A program made the translations under genes and the position numbers. From assembly GCA_963969395.1 (NCBI GenBank), contig OZ017796.1, positions 12,402,501 to 12,466,500 of the forward strand: a DNA stretch of 64,000 bases, written 5' to 3'. Under the pieces are notes generated by a model that saw only the letters and a list, made by a program, of their open reading frames with translations, ran no database searches and had not been told where the DNA came from. Origin of the DNA: Pseudoscleropodium purum (lineage: Eukaryota; Streptophyta; Bryopsida; Hypnales; Brachytheciaceae). Below are positions 10,266 through 21,190 of the stretch, in pieces (positions within the stretch are counted from its first letter, which is position 1; each line of letters begins with the position of its first letter).

Positions 10266-12790
10266 ATGCTTCCTGCGTGCGGACATGGCCATTTGCTTAC
10301 GGAGACTCCTCGCATTTCTCCATTGATCGCATTTCGTTATCCTGTGTTGACGCCGCAGCTCCGCAATGGCTGCCACACGCGCGCAAACGGACGACAAGTG
10401 AGACCAATTGCGTCTCTGCAAGTGCAAGAATCCGGAGAAGTGGTAAAACCCTTGATAAAAATGTGCGGGATAACGAGTGCTGAAGATGCAGCCGCGGCTG
10501 CTATCGCGGGGGCAGATTACGTTGGCATGATCGTGTGGCCGAAGTCCAAGAGGTCTGTGTGTGTGAGCCTGGCACGGGAGATAGCGGCTGCGGCGAGAGA
10601 AAATGGTGCAGAGCCGGTTGGTGTGTTTGTGGATGAGAGTGCTGCGGAGATTGAGAGAGCTTGTAGTGATGCCGATCTCGCCATCGCCCAGGTAGGCTCC
10701 TGAATTTCTAAGAGTATTCCTGGTAATCACAAAAGTGGGAGAATCATTATGCGTCGATTCTGTTCTCGATGAATTATGCTGCGAGTCTTGTCAACGAATT
10801 TGCAAATTGAGAGAAATTTTGCTCTGCAACTAAATTATGCAAGGGTTTAGGGTTTTTGAATCGGCAATGCTGGAATGGGGAAGTATAACTAACGGGGTCA
10901 TGTCGCTATTGAATTTCAGAAAAAGATTCTGGTAATCAAAAAAGTGGGAGAATCATTGTACTTCGATTCTGTACTTGATGAATTATGGTTTGAGTGATTT
11001 CAATGAATTTGCAAATTAGAGAAAGTTTTGATTTCCTTTCAACTGAATTGTGCAAGGGTTTAAGGTTTAGGGTTTTGAATAGGCAATGCTGGAGTGAGGA
11101 AGTAAACCCTGAGTGCCTAAATGGCCAAACGTGTTTGCTTCCATATCCAGAGGAGTTGAGATGAATCATTTAGGAAGCTTTGAGGAAGGTAGCAAAATGT
11201 TCCAGTAAGAAAGAGGAAATTCATGCCCTACATTTTTGAACTGTAAAAATATGCTTTTGAAGTTCTATAATTGACTAAGTGCTTCGAAAGTGGACTTTCT
11301 ATTCTTAGTTCAGGCACTAAAGGACTGGCATTTTTGATGAAATGGGTAATTTCCAACTCAAGGCTACAGTAGTCGAGTTGCTTTTGTGATTTGACTGGGA
11401 GAGGATTTGCAACGTGCTAGAGGATACAAAGTTCTGCAGCTCATGAGAATGGATCGTGGGTTTACAGTTGCACGGCGACGGCGCAAGAGCTTCTCTCCTG
11501 CAAGGTTTACAAGAGTCCTTGAAGGTGATCTATGTATTGCACGCCAACAAAAATGGAGTCATTCAGACTTCCTTCCCTCAAAGTGACCATGGCCCTCTCG
11601 TTGACTGGGTGTTGGTTGATGGTTTACAAGGGGGCAGGTATGATTGACACTCACCATTAAGTGGAAGTCCGCAAATGGTTTCCAAATTCGGGTTTTTGTT
11701 CTGGAAGTGCGTACCACTGTGGTGCCAATGTGAGATGATTTTGTGGCTAGTTTACAATATCTTGGTGCCTAAATTTCTCGGCCTAGTCATTCTGGGTCAG
11801 TTAAGGTAGAGGATACAATTTGCGTAACTTAAGCATTTTAACATATGTAGGAGTGTGATTTTTGGGAGATCACTTTAGAGCTGTGGAGCGGTCACTTTGG
11901 GTACGAGAGCCAAATCTGTTGAAATCAGATTCTTATCACTGTGTATAAATTGCTTATGCAATTTCCAAATCGGAGGTTGTAGACTACTGTAAGTGACAGT
12001 AGACAACTCCATTTCGATTCTGAGATCAGTGACCATAGACATGTACCGTAGTCATGCTAACACCCAACTTACTAATTGAAATACAACTATATAAGTGTAT
12101 TGGAAGGAAGAAGTTGCTGTTGGTAACAGGGGTCAGTATAGGAGACGGGATCAGGTCCCTAAGGATTTTAGTTTCCTTACCTTGGCCCACAAATAGTTCT
12201 GCTAGGGTGTCGTAGGAATGATGCGGTACAATGTGTGGATATCGCGGAGTCTGCCCGATAGTCATGTTGACTAATTTATGCAACAGTGTGGCTGCACTCG
12301 ATGGACGGTCCTACTTATGTTCCAGGATTTTTTAGTTGGGCGAAAGTTGTATGTGAAGGGGGTTTGTTGTCTCATCAAATGTTGGAATTGGGTTTCATTC
12401 ATTCTAGCTTTTCTAGAGAGTATCGAAACCAAATGGTATGCATTAGCACTGTAAATACTGATTCAGAACCATGCTATTGAGATCTTAGAAGCTGATTTTT
12501 GGAGAAGGACTGGGTGAGTATACTGACTGGACCTGATGCTTTGCACGTTCAGTGGGGAGCAGTTTGATTGGAGAAATTTTCAAGTTCCAAGTATGAAAAG
12601 CAGAAGGGGCTGGCTTTTGGCAGGGGGACTTAATCCGAGTAATGTTGCGACAGCTCTTTCTCTTGTAGCACCGAACGCTGTGGATGTTTCTAGTGGCATT
12701 GCGGGGTCTGATGGAATATGCAAAGACCCTGCTCGGATTCAAGCCTTTATTAAGGCAGTGGAGAATTCTAGCTTGCTTGTAAGAGACTAG
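10266..12790 (+). CDS. PAI1: Phosphoribosylanthranilate isomerase, plastid type (3 exons)
   Basis: Converts N-(5-phosphoribosyl)anthranilate to CdRP in tryptophan synthesis (EC 5.3.1.24), in the plastid stroma. Exons: 10,266-10,691, 11,468-11,637 and 12,553-12,790; phases close exactly to give 277 aa, close to plant PAI proteins. Residues 1 to about 60 look like a transit peptide. The (beta/alpha)8 domain follows: strand 1 KMCGIT with the catalytic Cys at about 67, the catalytic Asp in WVLVDG at about 193, GGSGEQFDW at the exon 2/3 join, the phosphate-binding GWLLAGGLNP and DVSSGI near the C-terminus. The first ATG in frame is 10,266; the frame is open further upstream but without ATG. Intron 1 holds a tandem duplication. 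No neighbouring gene of the pathway is present. Confidence 0.95.
10712..11105 (+). repeat. Tandem duplication of about 190 bases inside PAI intron 1
   Basis: Unit 1 (about 10,712-10,890) and unit 2 (about 10,924-11,105) share the order 'tctggtaatca', 'aaagtgggagaatcatt', 'ttcgattctgt', 'aatttgcaaatt', 'tgcaagggttta' and 'ggcaatgctgga'. Divergence is perhaps 15-20%, so the duplication is not recent. It enlarges the intron without touching exons. Confidence 0.8.
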
Positions 12791-15410
12791 TTGTCAAGGT
12801 AAGTAGATGGTATTTAGTCACGATTAGATGATTTGGTAATACCTCCTTGAAGCCGTGCTATTGTGAGGAATTCATATAGTTCATAGACCCATAGACTAGG
12901 AGCGACGGATGCAACTGGATATTTTTTCGTTTCCTACAAATTCGGTTGTAGGAGATGACAGAGTCAGATTCATCGCAAAGTTAAAGAGATGTGATGTTAT
13001 TGGGATTGAAGAAATAAGGTAGAAGAAAATTTATTGCTGTCAAAATGGATGGAGGTGAACTCTGATCGTCTTTTGAGAAAGGTGTGAATCCAGAGTCTGT
13101 CCCTCCTAAACTCTTTGGTCTTTGCCCATAGAACATGAGTGACTCAAATTTTCTATTTATATTGCTAAAATCATATTCAACCATAGGAATTCCTTAGTTT
13201 ATTTATTCTTTTCTAGTTTCTACTTTAGTATATAAATCTGAAAATGAGCAAATATTGTGCTTTTTGTTGCACTCACAAGTTTTATGGGTCAAGATCAAAA
13301 ATTTAGGATGAATGTAATGTCTTTCTTGTTAAGAAATACATTTTCTATGTATTAGCAAGATGTAAAACATAACTTTTTTGAAAAATTAAATGACAAGTTT
13401 CAAAAAAAATATGTAAATCATTAGAGAAAATCTAAACCTTGTAGAAGGCCGTTAACCTTGGAGCGTCTAGACTCTTCTCCAGAATTGATGATTTGGAGAA
13501 AATCATTATAAAATGCTATTTGGAAGAATATTTTAGAAGTGACATACAAAGGGAAGTTGTAGATTTTGAATTTTAGATTCCATCTATATGGTTAGATTCA
13601 CCAAGACTATCATCAATATTTTTCTACAAATTTGGGAATGAAAATTTCAAAATTCCTTCAAAATTTGATTACAAGCAAAATATTATCATGTTTTTGAGCA
13701 AAATTTATTGGGATGGATTCAAAATGAGGTTCTCTTGACATGGTGATTTTTTGAAATTTTTGTGTTCTTTACATCTAGGACCTCATTTTTGCTAATCTAG
13801 TTTTGAACTAAAGTCAATGCAATTTGACTACTTGACACACTTCTATGTTTGTAATTTTAGAAAAATTTGTATTCTAATAACACCAAATCCAACCATTAGA
13901 TAAGACAAGAACTTAATAAAATATCACCAAAAATTAGGATGACTTCATCCAAGCAAGAACATGATAGAAACAAGAAGTTCAATCTGTTTATTGTCCAAAA
14001 AATGGACGTTGGAGTGCTCTAGGGTTAAGGATGCATTTTTCAGCAACTCATAGTGCAAGTATAAAAAAAATTTAAATATTTTATTTTGAAAAAAAATATT
14101 TTGAAAAAAAAATATTGAAAATATTAGAATCTGATGTGCCCTTGACATAAGTCAAGTAGTACCACATTAGCTACTTTCATTAAAAAAAATTTAAAATTTT
14201 TAAAACAGTTTAAATTCCTCACTAATTGCACTTGGGGGTGGAGGGTGGGTGGGTGGGTTTAGAAAGGTTTCAAACTTGTAGCCTTTTGGAGGGCTGAATT
14301 TTTTTGTAATGGGGACATGCAATGCTTAATTTTTGAAGGACCAAGGTACATTTTGGGGCAATAGTTGTTGAAAATTGGCATTTTCTAGGGCAATGAGGAA
14401 AAAAAGAAAAAAAAGAGTTTTTTTTTCAAAATTCAAATGTACAAATTTGTACTAGGCTACTATGGGAATGTGTGGATAGAATTTCAGCAACTTTCATAGT
14501 ATTTATGTAAAGATTATAACATTTGAAGTTAGAAGAAAAAAAAAAATTTGACCTCATTGGATGGAATTAGCAAACTTAAACTCCTCCTAGAGAAAGATTT
14601 ATACACTATATTTGTTTTTGTTCTTTTTACATTTGCATCTTGTATCATATAAGTTACATACCTTCCAAATTTCAAAACCATAGGAAGAGATTTGCACATG
14701 CAACTTGAAGCTATCTAGATTGTCTCAAAAGTTCAAGGCAATATAAATTTTGATTCAACCACTTGATTAGAATAGAACTTATATTTTCAGTGGAGGGATA
14801 TATGTTCACACCTTGTGTCAAAATTTCATGAACATCCAACTTCAATTGACTTCATAGAAACCTACATACGATTTCTTGTGTACATTAAAGTAGCCTACTC
14901 TTCAAGCAACCTTTTAAGAGTTGATTACATTCTGGGGGAAGCTTGAATCAATTCTTAGTAAATTTTTGTAGGGAAAAAAATGGAATTAGCATCTAACCCA
15001 TCATTTCATATTTTTAAACCTTCGTAGAATTAGTTACAAATTTTTGAAGTTAAAATATAGTGGTCACTCAAAGTGACCACCTCCTAAAATGTATAATGTT
15101 GATATATTTAAAAAAAGAAAAATGTAGCTTTGTGTTAGTGGTCACTTTTAGAGCAAGGTTACTTTTAGAGCACCCTACCTTAACCTTGTAATGTTGCTAT
15201 AGATACTAAATGTTTGATGGATGACTTCACCTAACACTATACGATGAAAAAAAAAATTCATCCAATTTCTTTTAGGATACTTAAGTACATTTTTAGTGAA
15301 TAGTATTGCAAATTCCCTCATTATGGTATTATTGAGTTTTCTAAGAAGAAGATACTTAATCCTTGAACAACATAAGGGTTTTTGTGGAAACCATTTGTTT
15401 TGATCCCATA
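12791..15410. other. AT-rich intergenic DNA, mostly decayed repeat
   Basis: No gene is seen. Parts of 14,400-15,000 resemble 31,000-31,300 in word order (for example 'tgggaatgtgtggata', then a run on leaf-length AT words), suggesting common decayed transposon DNA. A small palindrome GTGGTCACTCAAAGTGACCAC lies near 15,061. Confidence 0.4.
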
Positions 15411-15414
15411 TGCA

Positions 15415-15560
15415 TTTTGGGATTAAAAAAAATGAAAAAGCACTCATTAGAAGTCAGATACTATAGAAGACCTTCCCTTTTCCCACAAAATTTGGAAGAT
15501 CAATAGTTGCACTTCTATCCTACACATAAAGATTCTCTAACATTCATTGGCTAGAAAATG
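15415..15560 (+). repeat. Single-arm copy of a dispersed repeat
   Basis: It matches 16,178-16,320 at about 90% by eye: 'cactcattagaagtca', 'ctatagaagacctt', 'cccacaaaatttgga', 'aatagttgcacttctatcc' and 'acataaagattct'. Further decayed copies lie at about 47,775-47,860 and 47,960-48,060. Confidence 0.75.
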
Positions 15561-16164
15561 GTTGCAACATCATTTATAAGTTAGTCCATGGATCACCCTT
15601 GTTGTGTATTTTGGTCATTTCTTGCAATTTATTCTTGATGTGAATTTCAACCATTAAAATGATGTTTTTTAGATTTGAGTCCAACCAATGAAGTGAATTT
15701 TATCAAGTAGAGTTTCTATTCCAACTGGAAAGTTTGAAGAATTCATAAATTTTGATATGTTATAGCAATATGAACTTTGGACCTATAACCATGGTTTTTT
15801 TATTTTCTAATTTTAAGGTGACTCAATAACTTTGTTTTACACCATGATGTTTTACAATATAATATACATCTATGGTGAAAATTTCAGATTTTTTGAGCAT
15901 ATTTTGTATTTGATATGAATTTTCTTCATTTTTTTCTTAAACAACTCACAATAATTTGAAAATTTTATGACTTGTAGTAGACATATGATTTCATCTTTGA
16001 AAAATAATTATAAAATTTTTCATTTATATCTAGTTGCAAAATGGCAACAAACAAATCCATAGATAAGGTTGCTTGAAATTAGTGGTCATGGCCTCATGGG
16101 CTAGTTCTTATAGGATTAACTCTTGAATGATGGACTGGTCTCTGTGAAAATTATTAGTTTGGGT

Positions 16165-16515
16165 ACAATAGGTATTTTTGGATTAGAAAAATGAAAAAAC
16201 ACTCATTAGAAGTCAAGCTACTATAGAAGACCTTCTCTTTTCCCACAAAATTTGGAGGATGAATAGTTGCACTTCTATCCTACACATAAAGATTCTTTAT
16301 CATTCATTGACTAGAAAACAACCACGTCGTCCATTATGGGTTAACCCATAAATAATGCAACTTGATGTTTTTTGGTTGATGAATGACAAAGAATTTTTCC
16401 ATGCAAGACAAAAGTGCAACTATTTATCTCCAAATTTTGTGGAAAAAAGGAATGTCTTCTACAATAGTATGACTTCCAATGAATTCTTTTCATTTTTTTT
16501 AATCCAATAATGCAC
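16165..16515. mobile_element. Foldback element with central TATGGGTTAACCCATA palindrome
   Basis: The arms 16,178-16,325 and about 16,360-16,512 are inverted copies of the repeat seen once at 15,415. They meet at the perfect 16-base palindrome near 16,336-16,351. The interior encodes nothing. The right arm has diverged more than the left, so the element is old. Confidence 0.7.
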
Positions 16516-17395
16516 ACCATACCAAAAACAAATGATTTCCACAATGACCAGCTCGTTGTCCAAGGGTTAAATGGACACTTGAGATTTCTTATGTGTGTTG
16601 AAAGGACAATTGATCCCTTATTAAATAACACATTGCTCTGTGTGTGCGGATACAATTTTTGTGCACTGTTCGTGACGGTGCCTCGGTGGTAGCGCTGACT
16701 TCCAACCTGGCAGAACATGATCCACCATAGTACGTCAAGAGCCCGGGTGGTCAGGACTGCATACCTTTGGCTCCTTTGCAGGTAGAATTAATCGGTGCTC
16801 AATTGTTTTAAGATACTTGCTTGCAGAGTTGTCTGGACTCATTCATCTCATTGTACTATAAGTTATTGTTAATGTAGTAGCCAATGTTTGTGCATTTTGA
16901 TGTTTGTGTATTTTGAGCACATTGTCAGCACATTGTGTGACAAACTGTCAATTGATTAATTCACTTGTGAACTGAATTGAGTTACTTATCCATGCTACAA
17001 AGATACATTTCAGTCCACCACAAATCCTCAGATTTATATTTTTGTGGAAGTTGCAATCGATATGGGATATATATATCTTCAATATTAGTATTCCATATCT
17101 TATATCAATAAGTACCGTACCATATGTACATTGTGCCACACTAATATACTAGCTATATACATTACCCGTATACATTCCATATATCATATTCTGTAAGTAT
17201 CCATATCATATCCGTAAACCCTAATCTCGATGGCCAAGATCATCTCTCAAGACAACATGATCAACAACAACAGTTTTTTCCCAATAATGCAGAGTGATAG
17301 CATGTTGCTCAACTGCAGATTTTTTCCATGGGCCCAGGTGCTTTTGGACTGGGCAAAGTTCACATCTTTTCAACTCATATATTGTCAGTTTGATG
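16516..17395. other. Intergenic DNA; AT-rich with some TATCC-type words
   Basis: About 17,040-17,220 is rich in degenerate 'atatc(c)atat' and 'ccgtat' words of the kind also seen near 21,430, 39,600 and 40,440. A GC-richer 16,640-16,790 stretch has no open frame and no tRNA fold. Confidence 0.4.
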
Positions 17396-17774
17396 TAAGG
17401 TAGAAGTACCTATTTCGGATAACTTAAGCATTTTAGACTGGATGATGTGGGAAAGTCATGGAGAACTCACTTCAATGTGTGCAAAAATAAGGTTGTGAAA
17501 GAATGCCAAAAAAAATGAAATTTTTTCACCAAAAATGAATATTTTATTGAATTGAAAAGTGGATTTTGCTCTTGGACCCATTCTTGTTTCATAGAATCAC
17601 CTATTGTGATTAGCTTTGACACTTCTCCCTACACCAAGAAAGAAGAAATAAATGAACGAGAAAGTACAAACCAAGAATATTTTTCAATGACCACTGCATT
17701 CAGCTATTGTCCACAATAGGATAGTCCATGACGCAATTACAAGGGGACTGTCCGAAATAGGTACTTCTACCTTA
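17396..17774. mobile_element. MITE with 24-bp perfect terminal inverted repeats
   Basis: The left end TAAGGTAGAAGTACCTATTT (continuing CGGA) is repeated exactly in inverse at the right end, finishing ...AGGTACTTCTACCTTA. The length is about 379 bases, with no coding capacity. If the outer TA pairs are the duplicated target, the element is TA-inserting as Tc1/mariner (Stowaway-like) MITEs are. The perfect TIRs suggest it is fairly young. A related left end, TAAGGTAGAGGATACA followed by the same 'aacttaagcatttta' word, lies at about 11,799 in PAI intron 2. Confidence 0.8.
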
Positions 17775-19180
17775 CGACCGAGGAAAGAGTCAAGGAAGGT
17801 CTTCACTGTGCTTCAAGTTGGAGGTAGGAAGCACTGAGCAGGTCTATAAGTTATATCTCGTAACAGCCGCATACGTACTCTCCTGTCCTCCTCAGTCCTG
17901 ATGAGAGTCTGATTGAGGCCGGTCCCAAGCGGGAGTTTGCACAACCTTCAATTAATTACTTGAGCGCGCGGGTGCGAGCGAGCAGTCTCCGTGCCATCGC
18001 CCGCCTTGCTTGTATCTGGAACTGGCATGGCGGAGTACGTGCGTTAATTACTGAGGAGTGAGGAGCTTAAGCCAGGTTTGTCTACTGCGATTGATTTCCT
18101 CCTCGCCTCTTCGATTTCTTGAGTTGTGTGTTTTCATCATTAATTGGTCACAATCAATTGCCTTGACCTTTCAAATCCAAAACAAATTTGACCCTCTAAA
18201 CTACCATTCAATATCCTTCTAACTTTCTACTAAATCATTACACTTGTTACATTCAATAATTGTAATGATTTCATATTGAGTGGTTATTATGACAATTAAC
18301 CACTAAACCTCTTTTAAATTTGAAATGGTTTGGGGTTGTTTCGAACATTTAGAGTAAAGTGTTAGTTTAGAGTAAAGTCTTAGACTTTGATATTTTTCTT
18401 GAGATTGGAAATTCAAAGGAACTTCTAAGAAATTTAACTTTCACAAATTCCCAATGGCTGAATTGAAAGCTATATGGTTATTTTGTTTTGATGTCCAATT
18501 TGGGCAAGTAGAGCAAAGTATTATTATCTCGGTTAGATCTTCTTGCAAAGTAAAATTTGAGTGACTTATGAGAAAGCTTGACAATGGCACATTGAGAGAC
18601 ATGGTGATAGCTCACTCATGCTCTGCATCTCGCCTCTGTGTCGGTGTCAATGTTCCTGATTTACCACCTCTTGAGACCACCTCTGGACAGTATATCTAAA
18701 GTACTTAAGCCTTGTGACAGTGATAGCTTTCAGACACTTCCAATGAATTCTTTTGCTCCATCAAATTTAGCACTCTACTACTGAAATCCATACTGCAAGT
18801 GGGACTTGCAAAACTGGTGACCTTCACAAAACCCTAAATTTGTTCTCTATTTGACCATCTCGTGCCACAAATTGCTTATAATTGAACGCTTTGGCATTTA
18901 CAGCTCTTCAGTTACCTTAATAAGTTATCAACTTAGCATAGCTACACCTACAGTTCTGCAAGCTTTGGAATAATATTTCCTCTTTAACGACAGTGCACAA
19001 ATTCAACATAGTATAAGCAGCTTCTCTTGAGCCCATGCGCTGGATTATTGGATACCATCAGTACGCAAATTTGGAGATCCTATCTATCGCTGACAAGTAC
19101 TCAATTCCGGTGCGGGCTAAAGTCCAAATAATGTGCATGCTGGACACTGCGATTGTTGCAAAGCTCAATTTCAAATAGTT
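17775..19180. other. Intergenic DNA with a GC-richer island at 17,850-18,110
   Basis: The island contains 'gagcgcgcgggtgcgagcgag' and a CT-rich run and looks like a former gene 5' end or promoter, but the only ATG in it (near 18,027) is followed by a stop after six codons. From 18,110 on, nothing is recognised. Confidence 0.35.
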
Positions 19181-19482
19181 CAATACAAAGAGAGAAAGGC
19201 ATCATGCACGGAAGCAGGGCTCAATTTATTGATGAGTACATGGAGCTAAATTCACACAAATACCAAATGCAATGAATTGAATCTTGCTGCTGCAGTCCCT
19301 ATTTCTGCAACAGATTGGAATTTCCGAAACGTAAGAAGAAAATACGACAGACTAAACACGTGGGCCCGGACACACGTGTGATATTCAAAGGTAGCCCATG
19401 CATGCAGTCACCTACAGATGGTGCGGAATAGAATTCAATCCATGAAGCTGCCTGCCATGCATTCGATCTCGAGCTTAATTAT

Positions 19483-20685
19483 TCAGCGAGGATACGACTC
19501 CTTGAGCTTCTGCACCGTCGCCGCGTCCACGCCGAACGACTTCTCGATCACGACGCTCGTGATGTTCGGCTCGAAGATCTGCACACCCATCAGCAAGCAC
19601 ACCGGTCGATCGGCCGTCAATGGCAACGCAAATAACGCTTCGATCATGGGGTACGTACGATCATGGGGTACGTTTTGGTTGATTAGAAATGGAACCAAAA
19701 CAGCAGTGAAGGCCCCATATATGCAATCAGAATCACACCTGCAGTAGCACACCTGGATGGGGTGCCATCCAACTAAGGAATGAAGCGGCATATATCTATC
19801 TATCCTGACGTGGGTGAGATGCATACCTGGTTGAGCGTGGTGAGGAATCCTGGGCTCTGCGAGGTGAGCGTGTTGAAGGTGATGGAGGTCTCGTTGGCCA
19901 CGTTGAGCTGGAAGTGCGACAGGCCTCTCGAGTAGATGATCAAGTCGCCCGGCAGCAGCGTGGCGGCGAACAGCTGGTTGTCGTCGCTCACGAAGCCCGT
20001 GCATGTACACGCTGCCCTTGATCACGAACAAAGTTTCGGCGGCACCACGCCGCCCAAGTCGAAGTCCAGTCGCGCGTGCGTGATGCCCTGCGTGTTGAGG
20101 CCCGGGTACTCCACCGGCGTGGCCAGCACGGCGATGGCGCCCGTGGGGTTCTGGGTCACGTCGCCGGCTGCAGCAGATTGGAAGGTACAATATGGTAATT
20201 CACCGCACGCGCATTAAATGCGATCCAACTCTGAATGAATACCAACTTCATCAGCAAAGTACAGGAATTGAGACCTCCTATTGATGTGCAGCTAGGTGGT
20301 GAAGTCCTCTAGCTATGTCCGATATTTGAATCATGAACAGACACTTATACTAGGTAATCTCCATGATACATGGCAACCAACTAAGTAAGGCAGAGGTACA
20401 CATCATCAGGGATTAAGGTTCGAATTATCCGATGAGCATTCCGTACGTACCTACAGTTCCGAAGCCCGTGAAGACGAAGTCACTGATGGAGACATTGGAG
20501 CGGGGCTTGCAAGGGTAGCCATTTATCAGCGGCGCGTTGGGCGAAAGATCCGCCACGCAGTAGTCTTGCAAGGGATCGGGAGCCGCTGCCATCACCACAG
20601 CGGCCACTGACAGAATGGCGCACGCCATGGCGAGCAGCTTCCAGCTGACGCCGGTGGTGATCGTGCAACTTGCGAACTTCACCAT
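19483..20685 (-). pseudogene. Germin-like protein gene, left copy, disrupted in the cupin box
   Basis: Exons on the minus strand: 20,685-20,451, 20,167-19,827 and 19,578-19,483, with closing phases. Germin-like proteins are secreted cupins of the apoplast, often Mn-binding (superoxide dismutase or oxalate oxidase in some members). Exon 1 gives a signal peptide and the germin N-terminus ([11 protein letters not shown], then YPCKP, the usual disulfide pair). Exon 2 reads well up to GGVVPP, where the HTHPRA-type metal ligands should follow. Instead about 22 bases are missing, then a net +4 change restores the frame, but a TGA at 20,024-20,022 lies between. Box 2 keeps H and N (GDLIIYSRGLSHFQLN) with S for the usual P. 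Exon 3 is intact. It is either a pseudogene or, less likely, an assembly error. Confidence 0.85.
19637..19672. repeat. 17-bp tandem duplication in intron 2 of the left germin-like copy
   Basis: The word CGATCATGGGGTACGT occurs twice in tandem here and is absent from the corresponding intron of the right copy, where the sequence differs. It is one of the few differences between the two gene bodies. Confidence 0.7.
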
Positions 20686-21190
20686 TTCTAGCTGCAGTAC
20701 GGTGCAAGTGCAATTTGGATCCTAGTCTGCAGTGAAGCTTGAGATGAATGAAGACTGAGCTAGCTAGCTAGATGATGATCGAGCACTGGAAGAGATTTTG
20801 TGTAGCGAAAGTCGAGGTTCTGGAATCCCAATGTGGGTGCCAAGATCGATCAATGAGTGAGTGATGAGTACTGCTGCTCATTACTTGGGCGATTTATACT
20901 TGTGCAATGCTGCAGGCCGGACTCACATACGCGCGTCCTCGGGAACAATCTACAGGTTCCGTGCTTGCACCGTCCTGGCCGTAGTCCGGATTGGAGCTGT
21001 CCAGGTGTCTGTTGGGAATGATTGAGGGAATTGTCGGATCGTCCTCGGAAGTCCATGAGCTTGAGGCTCTGAGAAGGCGCTCCGACCGCTCTTCACTTTG
21101 CACGACATTCGCTGCAGCACACCGAATATTTATATATATTTTGCAGCGTTTCGTGTTCCAATAGAATGTGAGGCGACTTAATTGTTCCAA

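Larger units (their letters stand above)
19185..21190. repeat. Left arm of a 2-kb inverted duplication
   Basis: The reverse complement of this arm matches 22,985-24,995. The match starts in the promoter-side word 'acgaaacgctgcaaaatata', runs through the whole germin-like gene and ends past the gene near 'ttctcatcaataaa'. Intron 1 and exon 2 of the gene are identical between arms, while exon 1, the promoter side and the outer end differ by substitutions and small indels. Confidence 0.9.

Noticed and set aside
9860..10730. Long minus-strand frames (151 and 273 codons) opposite PAI exon 1
   Set aside because: They overlap the PAI transit peptide and first exon, have no recognisable domain, and the plus-strand gene explains the GC-rich open frames.
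16640..16790. Possible tRNA-like A-box (TCGGTGGTAGCGCTGACTTCC region)
   Set aside because: No B-box GGTTCGANNCC and no cloverleaf can be drawn at the right spacing.
18000..18070. Possible gene start in the GC-rich island
   Set aside because: The ATG is followed by a stop after six codons and no exon continuation was found.
19483..20190. 235-codon frame through germin-like exons 2 and 3 (and its mirror at 24,006-24,701)
   Set aside because: It mixes the wrong frame before the lesion with intron 2; the germin-like reading with splice sites explains the region better.
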